DNA of 64,000 nt, from NCBI GenBank assembly GCA_950295325.1, contig OX485803.1:51351554-51415553 (forward strand). Direction: 5' to 3'. Shown in pieces: positions 14,285 to 25,640 of this stretch. The notes below the pieces were generated by a model. It did no database searches. It was not told the origin of the DNA and saw only the letters and a list, made by a program, of their open reading frames with translations. A program made the translations under genes and the position numbers. This DNA is from Polytrichum commune. Lineage: Eukaryota; Streptophyta; Polytrichopsida; Polytrichales; Polytrichaceae. How positions within the stretch are numbered: position 1 is the first letter of the stretch; each line of letters begins with the position of its first letter.

Positions 14285-15206
14285 AATCATAAATGCATGA
14301 CAACAAGATCTACCATGGTAGATATTTGTGGAAGATATTGTGCCTCGATATCTTCCACAAGATTGGAATATTGAGGAAAACCTTAGCAAGTCCAAGTTAC
14401 ACTATGAACATAATCCTTGGATCGTGTTTGATCGTGGGAATCATATATGCTATTGTGTGCAATCGCTCTATACATCTAGAAAATGTAAAGTATACGTGCT
14501 TATTTTGCTTAATGATCTTAATTGGACAACTCTATTTTGAATGATATGTGAGCTAGTTGAAAAATGGAACCATTCAAGACCCATCTACGTTAACGTGTCT
14601 CTTGGTAAGTTCGTCTTCTTTAATGCCGAACTATAAATATTCACGTGGGATTTGGATGGGTCCCATGCAATGTGGGATGCCATGTGGCAACAATTCAAGA
14701 GCAAATAGTTTGAAGTCAAAGCACCTACAAGTGACCGCTTAGCGGAATTGACGTGCCATGGTCTATGATAATTAATGGGAAAAAGAATTTCTAATAGGGT
14801 CTATTCTTCCTTTGGGTGAATTCATTGATAATGGAATTGGAAACAACATAATAGTGTATTCATTTGGATGTCATTCGGTGTCACTTAGAGACTCGGTGAA
14901 AAGTCGAGGTGTCTACTTTCATAGCAAACACTACTGCAGGTGATAAGCATGTTCAACACAAGTTAATCCAAAATTCGAGCAAATTGTCATGTGTCACTTT
15001 TGTTTTAGTCAAAACTTCTATGAGATTGTATTGTGTAATCCTCAAGAAATAAACATTTCAGCACCAAAGTGTCAAACTTGCTTATCACCTATGGTATTCA
15101 TAATCTATTAAGGTCTTCAGAGTTTGGGTGCAAATAGGCATTCATGTTGGAAACAATTTACATAATATGAGTGACTCGTTGCCACGATCGGCGGTCTTTG
15201 AGAAAG
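14285..15206. other. Non-coding or decayed sequence
   Basis: Frames around 14328-14540 and 14640-14740 are open for 60-80 codons (for example LDGSHAMWDAMWQQFKSK then a stop), which hints at a decayed retroelement gag-like region. I see no diagnostic motif and make no family call. Confidence 0.25.
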
Positions 15207-15209
15207 TTA

Positions 15210-15713
15210 GGGCCACTTCACACACGAGACTGAGAGCCCGTGACCAATACACTTCAAGCACTCTCATTGGTGGAAAAGGTGGAGCCAGTCCAAGTTCACT
15301 TCACACCATGCTTGAGGGACCAACGGAATCTGTGAATGCAAGATGGATGTAAAGTTTGTCTACATGTGTTCCTACATGGCATTGAATGGATCATGTTTCA
15401 TGATCACTTGAACTATTTTCAAAAACCATTTCTTGGAGGTAGGCCTAACACAAAATTAGGAGACCATGGCACTCCGAACACTCACAACCGTTGATTTATT
15501 TTATTTTATCATGTGTGAGGGCCCGCACGAATAGAAATTCATTGAAATAGCATTTGGTTGAGGGCCCAGTCACATATGACTTCGCATTACACTTGAGGAT
15601 CCATGACCACACTACATGATTTTGGGAGGTGTGTTGGGACGGCCTTTGGACACTTTCTTTTGGGCTCTCACAATTTCATGGTCACGGCTCTTGGCTCGTG
15701 TGTGAAGTGGCCC
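15210..15713. mobile_element. PIF/Harbinger-type MITE with TTA target duplication
   Basis: 504 bp bounded by GGGCCACTTCACACACGAG and its counterpart CTCGTGTGTGAAGTGGCCC, with TTA on both sides (15207-15209 and 15714-15716). The inverted arms extend past GAGCCCGTGACC / GGTCACGGCTC. A GGGCC-type terminus with a TTA duplication is characteristic of PIF/Harbinger. No transposase is present. Confidence 0.88.
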
Positions 15714-15869
15714 TTACATATGTAGAAAGTTCCCACATGCTTGGACAACATAGGAGATGTCTATTGCTAGCGAAGGTAATGTCTCATAGAATTCCTCAAA
15801 TAGCCAAGGACCTTGGTTTCCTCAAAGGAATCCTGTCTATTGCCTCATATATATCCACAACTCGGCTCC

Positions 15870-16095
15870 AGTGCCCGGAGAGATTTTTGGGGTATTATAC
15901 TGATCAAAATCCTAGTGTGTCCAAGTCCAACTCGTTACATGTTGTGATCTTTCAATTCTTCCCTATTAATTTGAGACATATTTCATAGATTCTTCTAAAA
16001 TGATGGGTACTTTTTTCAAAGTCTTGAATTCCAACTGATCATTTCTCAAACTCAACCAATTCATTTGTAACTAGTGGTGGGTTCCAGTGTGTATG
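15870..16095 (+). repeat. Dispersed repeat, single arm of the foldback family at 37.2 kb
   Basis: GGAGAGATTTTTGGG, CCTAGTGTGTCCAAGTCCAA, TTTCTCAAACTCAACC and CATTTGTAACTAGTGG appear in the same order as in the arm at about 37185-37350. Other copies lie at 37020-37160 and 47290-47490. Here only one arm is present. Confidence 0.6.
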
Positions 16096-16264
16096 TTTGA
16101 CAAATTTCATTTGACGTTCAACTTCAAATCCAAAGTGTCACGTGACGTTTTCAAAAAAAAATGAATGTCAATTGACATATACATTTTATCCTAAAATGTG
16201 ACCTCAATTTGGGTTACACAATATGTAACCAAAAAAAAAACTATTAATCGAGCGTAAGTATCCT

Positions 16265-16504
16265 TTAGTCTCGCATGTTTCTCCAAATGTTGAAGATGGT
16301 AGCCCAATCCATTGCATCCACTTCAAGCCCACAAAGAGAGGCCCACATAAGAGCATCATGGGTCTTCAAGTTCGACCTATTGCCAAAGTGGCTTTTGATT
16401 GCATTTTGTTTGGAAAATCCTCTCTTACAAATAGCTAAACTTGATGGAATGAGTGTAACGTTTTGCCAGACTTCTGGTGTTTGTGGACATTGATAGGATT
16501 CCAC
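16265..16504 (-). pseudogene. hAT transposase C-terminal (dimerisation) remnant
   Basis: The minus-strand frame of 79 residues contains CKRGFSKQNAIKSHFGNRSN followed by DALMWASLCG, then DWATIFNIWRN. This is the arrangement of the C-terminal dimerisation region of hAT transposases with a DUF4371-type core (xRGFSxQNxIKxxxRNR, then LxxLMxxSxxGP). The catalytic core upstream on the minus strand (16505 onward) is not recognisable, so the gene is a fragment. No terminal repeats of its own could be assigned. Confidence 0.6.
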
Positions 16505-17289
16505 TCACAAACTCACCAACACTATTGATTCCAATCTAATGTCAATTCAAGCATTGTATATTAAACTCAATTGAAGGGGATCTTTGCCCTATGCAAGTCC
16601 TCAAAAGTCGAATCATTATGAGTTGAGATGGCTACTTTTCCCAATATTTAATCAAACAAAGCACTCTAGATCTCCTCCCACTTTTAAAACATCAAATCAA
16701 GTGACTTAGGAATTGATCATACAAAAGCATCTATCACAGATGTAGGCGGTGCCATTGGTGAGAGTGGATTATCTACCACTGGCTTAGAGTACGTGACGAA
16801 CTTTAGGGACTTGTTAACACTTATGGCTTTCAAATCACAGACCCAACAACACTACTGCTTCCAATTTAGCTTCAATTTGGGCATTGTGAATTGTACATTG
16901 TACATTAAACTCAATTTGGAGAGGATCTTTGCATTATGCAAAGTCTACCTCAAATCATCCCAATGTCAAGCTGAAACGCCTAAGAATCAACCCAATATTT
17001 AAGCAGCCAAAGCATCATTCTTCGAGATCTGTTGGGGCAAATTATTCACCCACAAACCCACGCAGAATAGTTGTGGAAATACATCCGCAAGAGACCAAGA
17101 ACAATGGTCTTGTCGACCTTGTACTTATCCTCCACCACCTCTCTGATCATCGTCTCAGCTATAGAGCCTTCCCAGTTACAAAGGAAATGACAAGAACAAG
17201 GCTGAACTTAAGTATGTAAATGAGTGTAGGAAGTTCTCTTATTGTTATGGGTTATGTTTTCAGGATACTTGAGCTACAATTTATAATAC
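16505..17289. other. Decayed sequence with a diverged internal duplication
   Basis: About 100 bp at 16545-16640 (AATCTAATGTCAATTCAAGC, AAACTCAATT, GGATCTTTGCCCTATGCAA) resembles 16860-16965 in the same orientation, a diverged direct duplication. It lies upstream of the hAT remnant on the minus strand and may be part of the same dead element. Confidence 0.4.
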
Positions 17290-18190
17290 TTAAGTTGCCT
17301 AGTAATACATGTCATTTCAATTTCTAGTGTCAATTGAAGTGCATTTTTTTTTGTGCGAGTTTTTGCGTTGTATATTTAGTGTAGCACATTAAAGTACTTG
17401 AGGTGATCATATTATGTTTCAGTTGCAAGAGGACAATATTATTGAGCATACTAATGCCAAGTGTCATGTGTTTACAATCTAGTATGCAAGAAAAAGATAG
17501 TATTGACCATATTAGTAATAGCAAATATCATGCTAAGTGTCATTTGTTTACACTTAAGCTCAACTTGTTGAACATTGTATAACCTAAGATAGACCTCATA
17601 ATTTTATTAAGCATATAAATACCAAGAGACACATGGTCACACTAATGATCAAGTTGTTGGTCATTAGTGTCATCTACACATAGACTTCATAACATAATAA
17701 GTGACACTAGTAGTGGGTGCACTCAGTGCAGAGATTCAAAATAATGCGAATGGGATTTAGTGCTACTACCCCCCCCCCCCTTCCCAACAAACCACCACCA
17801 CATTTTACAATGGTCAATTTTAGAATAATTACTTTTGGATATTATCTCATTACTTGCAATTCTTTCATTTGAAAAAAAAAAAGACCAAACATAAAGAAAT
17901 TGACCCTCCAAAACTTGCGTAAAAGTTTGAACTGAATTATCTTATTTCTCTCTAAAGAATCTATAGAAGAAGAGTGACAACATAACATATATAGTTTTCT
18001 ACCACATGCACATAATTTTTCATGGTTTTTCATATCAATAGTACATGTCAATAAGAAGGGGGGGGGGGGGGGGAGGCTTCAAAAGTACCCACTCACCTCA
18101 TTTTGGTTCTCTACCATCAATGAGTGCACCCCCGTATACTAAATACCATGAACAATGTAGAATGGTGACGCTAAATGTTGGTTTGGTCAA
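17290..18190. repeat. Dispersed repeat (related to 57.5-57.8 kb) with an inserted TIR element
   Basis: Segments such as CAAGTGTCATTTG, CACTAATGATCAAGTTGT, CATTAGTGTCATCTAC and AATAAGTGACA recur in order at 57560-57790. The two copies differ in that this one is interrupted after about 17714 and resumes near 18132 (ACTAAATACCATGAACAATGTAG, compared with TAAATACCATAAATAATGTAG at 57.79 kb). Confidence 0.55.
17715..18131. mobile_element. Small inverted-repeat element with C- and G-tracts
   Basis: About 417 bp from GGGTGCACTCAGTG to CATTGAGTGCACCC reversed (TGAGTGCACCC at 18121-18131). A C-tract near 17768 is mirrored by a G-tract near 18058, as expected from inverted arms. It interrupts the dispersed repeat listed around it. 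I could not define a target duplication. Confidence 0.5.
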
Positions 18191-18622
18191 GCCTATATAA
18201 ATGGGAAAAGGCGTTGTTTACTTTAATCCAAATTGTCGATGCAAAGTTGGAATGCCCACCAAATTCTAGTGGGAATAAGGACAAAATTGCCCAAATATAG
18301 GTGAAATATGATGGGGTAGGATTCGTATGTGTGAACTAGCTACTCTCATCTTCTTAAATCCAGGCCCACCCACTAACCTCTACCTCCATGTTAAAACTTC
18401 CTCCTCTTAAAATTGATCTCCAATCCTTCGATGACCGGCACTTGTAGATTCGTAAGTTCTTAAGTGGACGCATGGAAGTTTAACAACCCCATGTCCATGC
18501 ATGGCCTCCACAATCTAGTAGGCCACCATAATGTGGTCAGCTGGCGGTTTATGCTTATCTACATGAGAACGCCTCCAAACCACTACTATCTAGAATTTAG
18601 TGGGCAAGCAACCTACATGGAA
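18191..18622. other. Non-coding sequence
   Basis: No gene or repeat is recognised apart from short open frames without motifs. Confidence 0.3.
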
Positions 18623-19475
18623 CGGAGGACGTTAAGTTCCCCCCCCCCACCAAACTTTTCGGGGGAGGAATATTCGGGCAGGGGCAGCCGCCTGTTGGAT
18701 TTTTCTGGAGCCGACTTCGAAAAAACCATTGCCCTTGCATTTTTGAAGGCCACTTATCCACAAATCCCATATTGAGTGCACTTCATCTTCAAGGTCTCAA
18801 ATCCAATATATACGTTCACTTCCATTGAGTAAGTAAGCAATTGATTGGGATTTCATTTTCAAAGTGAAACCGCTAATTAAGCTTGTAATTAACTTAGAAG
18901 TCAAAAATATAACAAAATCCTCATTAGCACTGAGGTTATAATTTTTGTGACTTACCATTGAAAGGGACTTTGTCATTCTAAAATGGAACTAAAATTAGTG
19001 ATTTATTTTTAATATGTTAAACATTATAGTCTAGTTAATACCTTCTACTTTCACAAAGTATTCATATGCATTTGAACTAATTAAGCTTGATTGAATGTAA
19101 CTAAGTCTAATTAATTCTGATAAATCCTAATTAAGCCCAATTGAATCAGAAAATATGCTTACCAATTTAATTAAGCCTAATTAATCATAAATTATTTTTA
19201 CTGGAAGTAATTCCAATTTATCATGATTAATTCCAGTAATTACATTTTATAGTTAATTAGGCTTAATAATTAATTTGGCTAGCATGCTTTCTCATATAAT
19301 TGCGCTCAACTGGAATTAATCAGGATTAATCAGAATTTACTAGACTTAGTTGCATTCAATCACACTTAATTAGTGTAAATGCGTATGAAAACTTTGTGAT
19401 CGTAGAAGGTATTAACTAAAATATTATAAATGAATATTCCTCCACATGGAACTCACTCTCACAATAATAACCTTG
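18623..19475. mobile_element. Foldback (Mutator-like) element, copy B, truncated
   Basis: The left arm begins at about 18623 with GGAGGACGTTAAG, then the poly-C run and CTTTTCGGGGGAGG as in copies A and C. It runs through the AT-rich palindromic centre and into the start of the right arm (CTTTGTGATCGTAGAAGG). The right arm breaks near 19432, with a short remnant (CATGGAACTCAC ... AATAACCTTG) to about 19475. The distal right tip is missing. Confidence 0.75.
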
Positions 19476-19695
19476 AATATTTCACCTTTATACATGATTG
19501 ATGAGGATCTTGAATCTTGGAAAATCGACCTTAATCATTCACTTCTCTAAAAGTTGTGCTAATTAACAAGTCTTTGCCAAGTCAAAAAGCTGGCAGGTCA
19601 AGAGCTTTTGATATTCAATGTTGGCCCATTCGCGGAAGCCGCTCTTAAATATCACAAAAACGTAATTAGAGTCAATTGCCGACTCATAAATTTTA

Positions 19696-21425
19696 CACTG
19701 ACTATCCCGATTAGTGTGTGGTACTATTTGGGGGACGTTAAACTCCCCCCACCGAACTTTTCGGGGGAGGTAGATTCGGGCAGGGGCAGCTGCCCAAAGA
19801 GAAATCCAGATTTTCTGGACCCGACCGAAAACTTCTGCTCGACTTTGGACAAACCACTGCCCTTGTATTTTTGAAGGCCACTTATCCACAAATCCCATAT
19901 TGAGTGCACTTCACCTTCAACGTCCAAAATCCAATATATATGTTCACTTTCATTGAGTAAATAAGCAATTGATTGGGATTTCATTATCAAAGTGAAACTG
20001 TCAATGAAGCATGTAATTAACTTGGAAGTAAAAAATATTACAAAACCCTCACTAGCGGTGAGGTTATAATTTTTGTAACTTGCCATTGAAAGGGTCAATT
20101 GTCATTCTTAAAATGGAGTTAAATTTTATTTTTTTATTTTGAGTAAGTTAAATATTATAGTCTAGTTAATACCTTCTACTTTCACAAAGTATTCATATGC
20201 ATTTAAACTAATTGAGTGTGATTGAATGTCATTAAGTCTAATTAGTTCTGATTAATCCTAAGTAAGTCCAATTAAATCAAAAAGTATGCTTACCAAATTA
20301 ATTAAGCCTAATTAATTATCTAAACTATTATCTGGAATTAATTCCAGTAATTTAATTTTAATCATGATTAGTTCCAGTAAGTACATTATATAATTAGGCT
20401 TGATTAATCTGGTAAGCATACTTTTTTATTTAATTGGACTTAATTAGGATTAATCATAACTAATTAGACTTAATTACATTCAATCACACTCAATTAGTTT
20501 AAATGCATATGAATACTTTGTGAAAGTAGAAGGTATTAACTAGACTATAATATTTAACTTACTCAAAATAAAACAATAAAATTTAGTTCCATTTCAAGAA
20601 TGACAAAGACCCTTTCAATGGCAACTTGAAGTCACAAAAACATATATATTGGATTTTTGGACGTTGAAGGTGAAGTGCACTCAATATGGGATTTGTGGAT
20701 AAGTGGCCTACAAGAATGCAAGGGCAATAGTTTTTTCGAAGTCGGACGGGTGGACAGAAGTTTTCAGTCGGGTCCAAAAAATCTGGATTTCTCTCTGGAC
20801 AGCTGCCCCTACCCGAATCTACCTCCTTCGAAAAGTTCATGGGAGGGAGTTTAACATCCCTCGTACTATTTGAAGTTCGCAGTGCAATAACTACACTAAA
20901 TATGATATTTAGTATCACCAATTCTAATTGTCTTGCTCAATACTAATTGTAAACCGCGGTATAGTGTCACCGACACTTAATGTTAACCCAACATCATTTC
21001 TCATTCCTTGTAGATTTCTAGTTTCCGGGGGATTGTAGATTTACAGTGTTGCAATTATTGTCGCTTATCAAATGATTTTTCATCCAACGTTCAATCATCC
21101 ATGATGATATGTCATCACAAGCTGGTGACAAGAGAAGGTAGGGTTTTTGGCCAATGGATGAACTCATCCATCATCCATGCCAATATTTCCTCACGCATTC
21201 ATAAGAAGTGTCATCCAAAAAGTTACCATAGTGACCTAAAATACCACATGACACTAAATAATACTGTAGTCGATAAGAATGTAATACCAATCAAAGACAT
21301 TTACGTTTTTATCATATTCAAACAACCTATTTTCCTTTCATTTGTAAACAATCGATCTCTTGAAGGAGACGTTATTGCACTGCGTATCTCCAAATAGTAA
21401 CACGCACTAATCGGGAGATGGAGTG
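19696..21425. mobile_element. TA-flanked MITE, split by foldback element C
   Basis: Left end CACTGACTATCCCGATTAGTG; right end reversed CACTCCATCTCCCGATTAGTG; TA on both sides (19694-19695 and 21426-21427). Behind the tips both arms read ACTATTTG ... CGCAGTGCAATAAC, the right one inverted at 21370-21383. Foldback C sits within the left arm. Without it the MITE is about 590 bp. Related copies: 28594-29002 and 37728-38111. Tips starting CACT(A/G) with a TA duplication leave CACTA-like and mariner-like origins open. Confidence 0.75.
19730..20862. mobile_element. Foldback (Mutator-like) element, copy C, with 9-bp target duplication
   Basis: A 1,133-bp element built almost entirely of two inverted arms of roughly 450-500 bp around an AATTAAG-rich centre. 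Tips are GGGGGACGTTAAAC and, reversed, GAGGGATGTTAAAC. The 9-bp target GTACTATTT is duplicated exactly (19721-19729 and 20863-20871). A 9-bp duplication and long terminal inverted repeats are the hallmarks of Mutator-like elements. The full-length hairpin resembles plant foldback or long-TIR MULEs without a gene. It inserted into the arm of the TA-flanked MITE listed around it. Confidence 0.88.
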
Positions 21426-21427
21426 TA

Positions 21428-22456
21428 GTAGAAGAGTTCTCAAGTTGGGGAAGGTCAAAATAGAAACCATGGGAGTTATATTGTTTTTCTATGTGTTTTC
21501 ATTTGTCCCATCGTAACTATACTTTCTTTGGACCTTCCTTTCCTATTCTAAGTCTCCCACTCAATGCCCGCACACCATGCATTTTTTTTTTTTTGGTGTG
21601 TGTAATTGCTCTTATATATTAAACCCCTCGAGACAAGGGCCTTGTCTCCTGCTTGCCTCAAGTTAGGAGGAAGTCGGACTTCATTTCTCATTCTTTTAAA
21701 ATGCAATCTTTATGGTGGGTGTCGTGAAACTTTACGGCTACACACTATTGTTGCATGGGGGAATGGTTATAACACCTTCCAAAGGGGGACGGGAAGGTGA
21801 AAACGTTGATTTCTATATTCATGATTTTGGGGATTGCTATTTTGAATTGGATTGACCCTTATAGTGGGGCGAAAGAATCCGTTTTAATTTAGCTTAAATT
21901 GGCATGGGATTTACAAGCACCTTGTAAGGGGGCAAGTTGTTGCTATTACCCTCTCGGTAGTTGTTAGGAAACCAACCCCTTGATACAACATGAATTTTGT
22001 TCACCATGGGAAAGTATTTCCACTCTCGAAGAGTGAGATGCCTCTAGACGACCCAACGTCTTCTGTTCACCGAATGCATCACGCATGTGTGGGTAGGGTT
22101 TATTTGAAAGAGGCATGAACAAGGAGATAATTGATCTCTTTTTGGGATAGTGAAGGTGGGTGGTGAACCTTCATTTTAAGCATTGAGTATATACACTACT
22201 ACTGAATTGAAAATGTTTCATGGTTATTGTCAGCAGTTGACAAGAGATAACAACACAATTCATATTGGTCAGTGTCATTCTGGACACTTCGTGTTAGATT
22301 GGTGTGTCATGTAGACCCACCTTTCCTAGTAGTAGCTAGTTACAAATGAAACAGTTGGAGGTTAAGACTTTAGGAGCATTATTGATCATTTTAGAGGAAT
22401 CTAGTGGAATACACCTCAAATTAATAGAGAAAAACCATGTTCTCTTGTAGTATGTG
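21428..22456. other. Non-coding; part of a palindromic repeat near 22261-22335
   Basis: No gene is recognised. The segment from about 22268 (GTGTCATTCTGGACACTTCG) to 22325 (GTCATGTAGACCCACC) is one arm and the loop of the palindrome found complete at 38112-38215. Confidence 0.4.
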
Positions 22457-22464
22457 TTTGTTTG

Positions 22465-23061
22465 ATACCAATAGACAACCTCACAGTATAACTTATTGAA
22501 TTCACATACACTAATGACAATTTCTCACAAGAAACAATAAACAAAAAAACCCCAAAATACCAACCAGTAATCGACTGCCTCATCCACCAAGGGTGGAAAG
22601 TAAACCCACTCATAGTCATCACGGCTGGCGCTAGAGGAACTACACATACCCCCTCAATGAAACAACCCGAAAAAAAATAATTATTGCCCGAAACCTCCAT
22701 TAAAAACACATTCAAAACAATAAACACTCATGTCATACATTATGTTGGCTCGATCCTACTACACAAAAAAATGAATAAAAAACAACCAATCATTACCAAC
22801 AGAATAAAAACTACGCAAATCTAAAATCAATATACCTCAAAGATTGTTATTAGGGGACCAACTAATACGTAGCTATTTAAACCATTAGCTCATGTTTATT
22901 TTTACTAGCTACTAGTCACTAAAGTGTCTATTCTCGACAAAGGAGAGTAGTACTATCCCAATGGCCCTTTGCCCCATGGACATTGGGCCATTAACACTAC
23001 AAACAAACAATTTATTCACGCCAACCTTGCAAGAGGGCCGGAGTATCTATCTATCTATCTA
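22465..23061 (+). mobile_element. 5'-truncated LINE, second copy
   Basis: The last 0.6 kb of the same LINE family as at 1-4002: end of the restriction-like endonuclease, 3' UTR and a TATC-repeat tail (to about 23061). The candidate target duplication is TTTGTTTG at 22457-22464 and 23062-23069; the sequence is simple, so the match is suggestive only. 5' truncation with a microsatellite tail is the classic outcome of target-primed reverse transcription. Confidence 0.75.
22490..22822 (+). pseudogene. LINE restriction-like endonuclease, C-terminal fragment
   Basis: The reading frame gives LIEFTYTNDNF, K-x4-KYQPVID, GWKVNPLIVITAGARGT and TFKTINTH, collinear with the first copy. A TAA lies in frame after QPEKK (about 22678), and the Cys in the first copy's TYCND is Thr here. 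This is a dead fragment. It confirms that the block is a conserved protein-coding domain in the family. Confidence 0.7.
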
Positions 23062-23069
23062 TTTGTTTG

Positions 23070-25220
23070 TTCGATAAACAATTGTCGGGAAGTATGAACA
23101 TCTGATTCCTATTCAGGTCTTGGTCAAAAAGTTTTATTCCGTGGATAATGTGGAGTTCCCATATATAGCATGCTCTTTGTGTGAGGGTGTGGGGTATAAG
23201 AGCTTGGTTGATACAAAGTTCGTTGCCAATGGGACATGTATTTTTCTCAGGGAGTGCACTATTCATTAAAACCAAGCATCACGTGCGTGCATGCCCCTTA
23301 TTAAAATACCCCTGTATACATTTTATTTTTGCTGAAATCAAGCAATATACTTACAAATCTCATTGCTTCAAAATACATTTCCATACATACACAAAGGTCC
23401 AAAAACAAATACAGAAATTGTATATAACATGTGTACAAATGTTTGGAAATGCAAAAATATGGCCCTATTATATGTATAATATCAAATCATGGATTTTTAG
23501 TTATAAAGTCGTTACTTAGTGGATGAAAAAACACATGATTCTTGGTCCAGGTCTGACTTGAACGCGTAAATGCGTACTTTACATATATTTTTCTATAGCC
23601 TCATGTATATCTACTTCTTGCTTAATAGCAATATGTCTCTTGTACGTACATTTTGTACATGCTTGTTTTAAATAATACCCCTTTTGTGCACCCACGTGTA
23701 TAAATACAGTACTTGAACAGTGCACTCCCTGTGGTATTTTTAGGGTAACAATATAGTGCTAGGTGTTCAACAAGTGGTTTTGTCTCCTTGAAGCAAGCAC
23801 ATAACATATGTTTATTATATGGGCACTCCCCAAATGACTTTTGGCATCATTTAGAGACTATGGACAACTCAACAATGTTAGTGGTTATTAGTTGTAAACA
23901 TTCCAAATAACTTGGTTAAAGGGGCCTAAAAACTCATCAAAATAATCCACAAACTTTGTGGGCAGGTCCTAATTTGGTCATAGGGCATGCTCATGCTTAT
24001 GTCATAGCTTCTTTCATCCACCTTGTAGAGCTTCTTGGGCTCTTCACTCTTAGCCACTTGGGTGCAATGAGCATTCAAAGATCATATGGACTACATATCA
24101 ATTCTTGATGTTTTTTCTTTTGATTCTTGGACTTAAGGAGTGAGATCATGCTCTATGGATCCTCATTCCCACACTTTCATAAGATACCTTCCACACAACT
24201 AAAAGTGAAAAATTATGAAGGCTTGTGAACATGATTCTAATGTGGCTCGTTGTGATACTTTAGTCATTACGATCTCACATTCTTACTAGGATATACTTTA
24301 GAGAATCGTGAGGTTTAGCATAACACTCCTAAGTCTACGTCACATAGCCCCTTTTCTAAACACCGGAAACCTACGAGAACCATCAATAGGCGTGCACAAA
24401 TCAAGTAAACCAGATTACGTCAATGTCAACGCTAACTTGGACTACGATGTCAGGCCCCACATAACCGGTAGACTAAATCATTTAATACTAAACTAAAATA
24501 TATTCCAATCACTAGAGACCACATGTTCATTCATCATTGCATCAATGAATAATACTCAACATGAGTATTGTTCATCTTGCAAGCATGACCCAACATAAGT
24601 GGACAATGATCTATAATACCCGACGTTAGGGGTGCAATACTAGGGTTGTATTGAGCGATGTTACAAGAGATTGGTATGTTGTGTTAGGTTCTTGGTTGAG
24701 TGACCTTAGAGATGGGGACTCGGTCTCTTTGTTCATGGTTACTTTTTGTAAATTCTATCTTCCTTCATTTGCATCAATAGAAAACATACTTCTCTCAATT
24801 CCATCCAATAAAAATCCAAGGACCGGGATCTTCACTTCTTCCTAGCAACTAAATTGAAATGGACAAATTATGAGGCCACGAAGTTAGTTACAAAATGTCC
24901 TCGCCTGAATTTTAGATTTTCTTAGTGGCAAGAGAAAGGACAAGGTTTGATTGGCTTCTTTGGCCATAAGGATGTAGCTAAATTAATTGCGATGGGAATC
25001 GTGGTACGGTCTTGATGGGTTCGCATGCATCCCAAGAATGGTGATGCCGAAGCCTTGAGGAATTCATGCACTCTAAGCAATAGATGGTACCCAACTTATT
25101 AAAAGCCCCATAGTAACAACTAGTAGGTACTCTAACTTCAAGTACATGTGTATGTCTATCCTCGAAGCTTCAAATAGTTTTCCAAGTTACCTTACTTTCA
25201 AATATATTTTCGAGTCCAAT
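23070..25220. other. Non-coding repetitive sequence, no gene seen
   Basis: AT-rich, with only short frames lacking motifs. The palindromic-type motifs seen in flanking MITEs are not evident here. Confidence 0.3.
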
Positions 25221-25640
25221 GGTTCCGGGGGTCGACTCTTCATTGGAAACTTAAATGACGTGCCTAGTCATTATGAAATGAACGTCCCTGTACATGAGAA
25301 GTTTGTATAGAGAAACAAATGTATAAGTATTAACAACGTGTTAAAAAATGGACTCATCTATTGATATTAAGCTTTTTAGTTTAATATGATAAATGTATTC
25401 ATTGCATAATAAAAAATATATAATCATGGTTTAATAGGCCTTTATTATATATAAAATATACTCTCATTTTTCAATAAGACAATCATAGAACATTGTTTCA
25501 TCCATAGCATGTACCTCAACAATTGCGTCAAATGAATAAAGACAAAAGCATAATAACTCAACCACAATCCGGAGAGCAAAAGTTGAGGGAGCCCATGAGT
25601 GCTCCAAGAGCCTCCGCGTTTCTTCCAACCACAAATAGCA
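25221..25640 (+). repeat. Dispersed TIR-element fragment (family R)
   Basis: This copy begins GGGGGTCGACTCTTCATTGG and runs collinear with the elements at 40261-40976 (same strand) and 33373-34351 (opposite strand), including AGCATAATAACTCAACCACAAT and GCTCCAAGAGCCTCCG. The distal end is missing after about 25640. Confidence 0.6.

Noticed and set aside
13012-14374. Several open frames of 70-90 codons around 13-14.4 kb, with counterparts at 18.5, 19.6-20.1 and 20.6-20.9 kb
   Set aside because: They follow the inverted arms of the foldback elements and read through both strands alike, so they are repeat artefacts.
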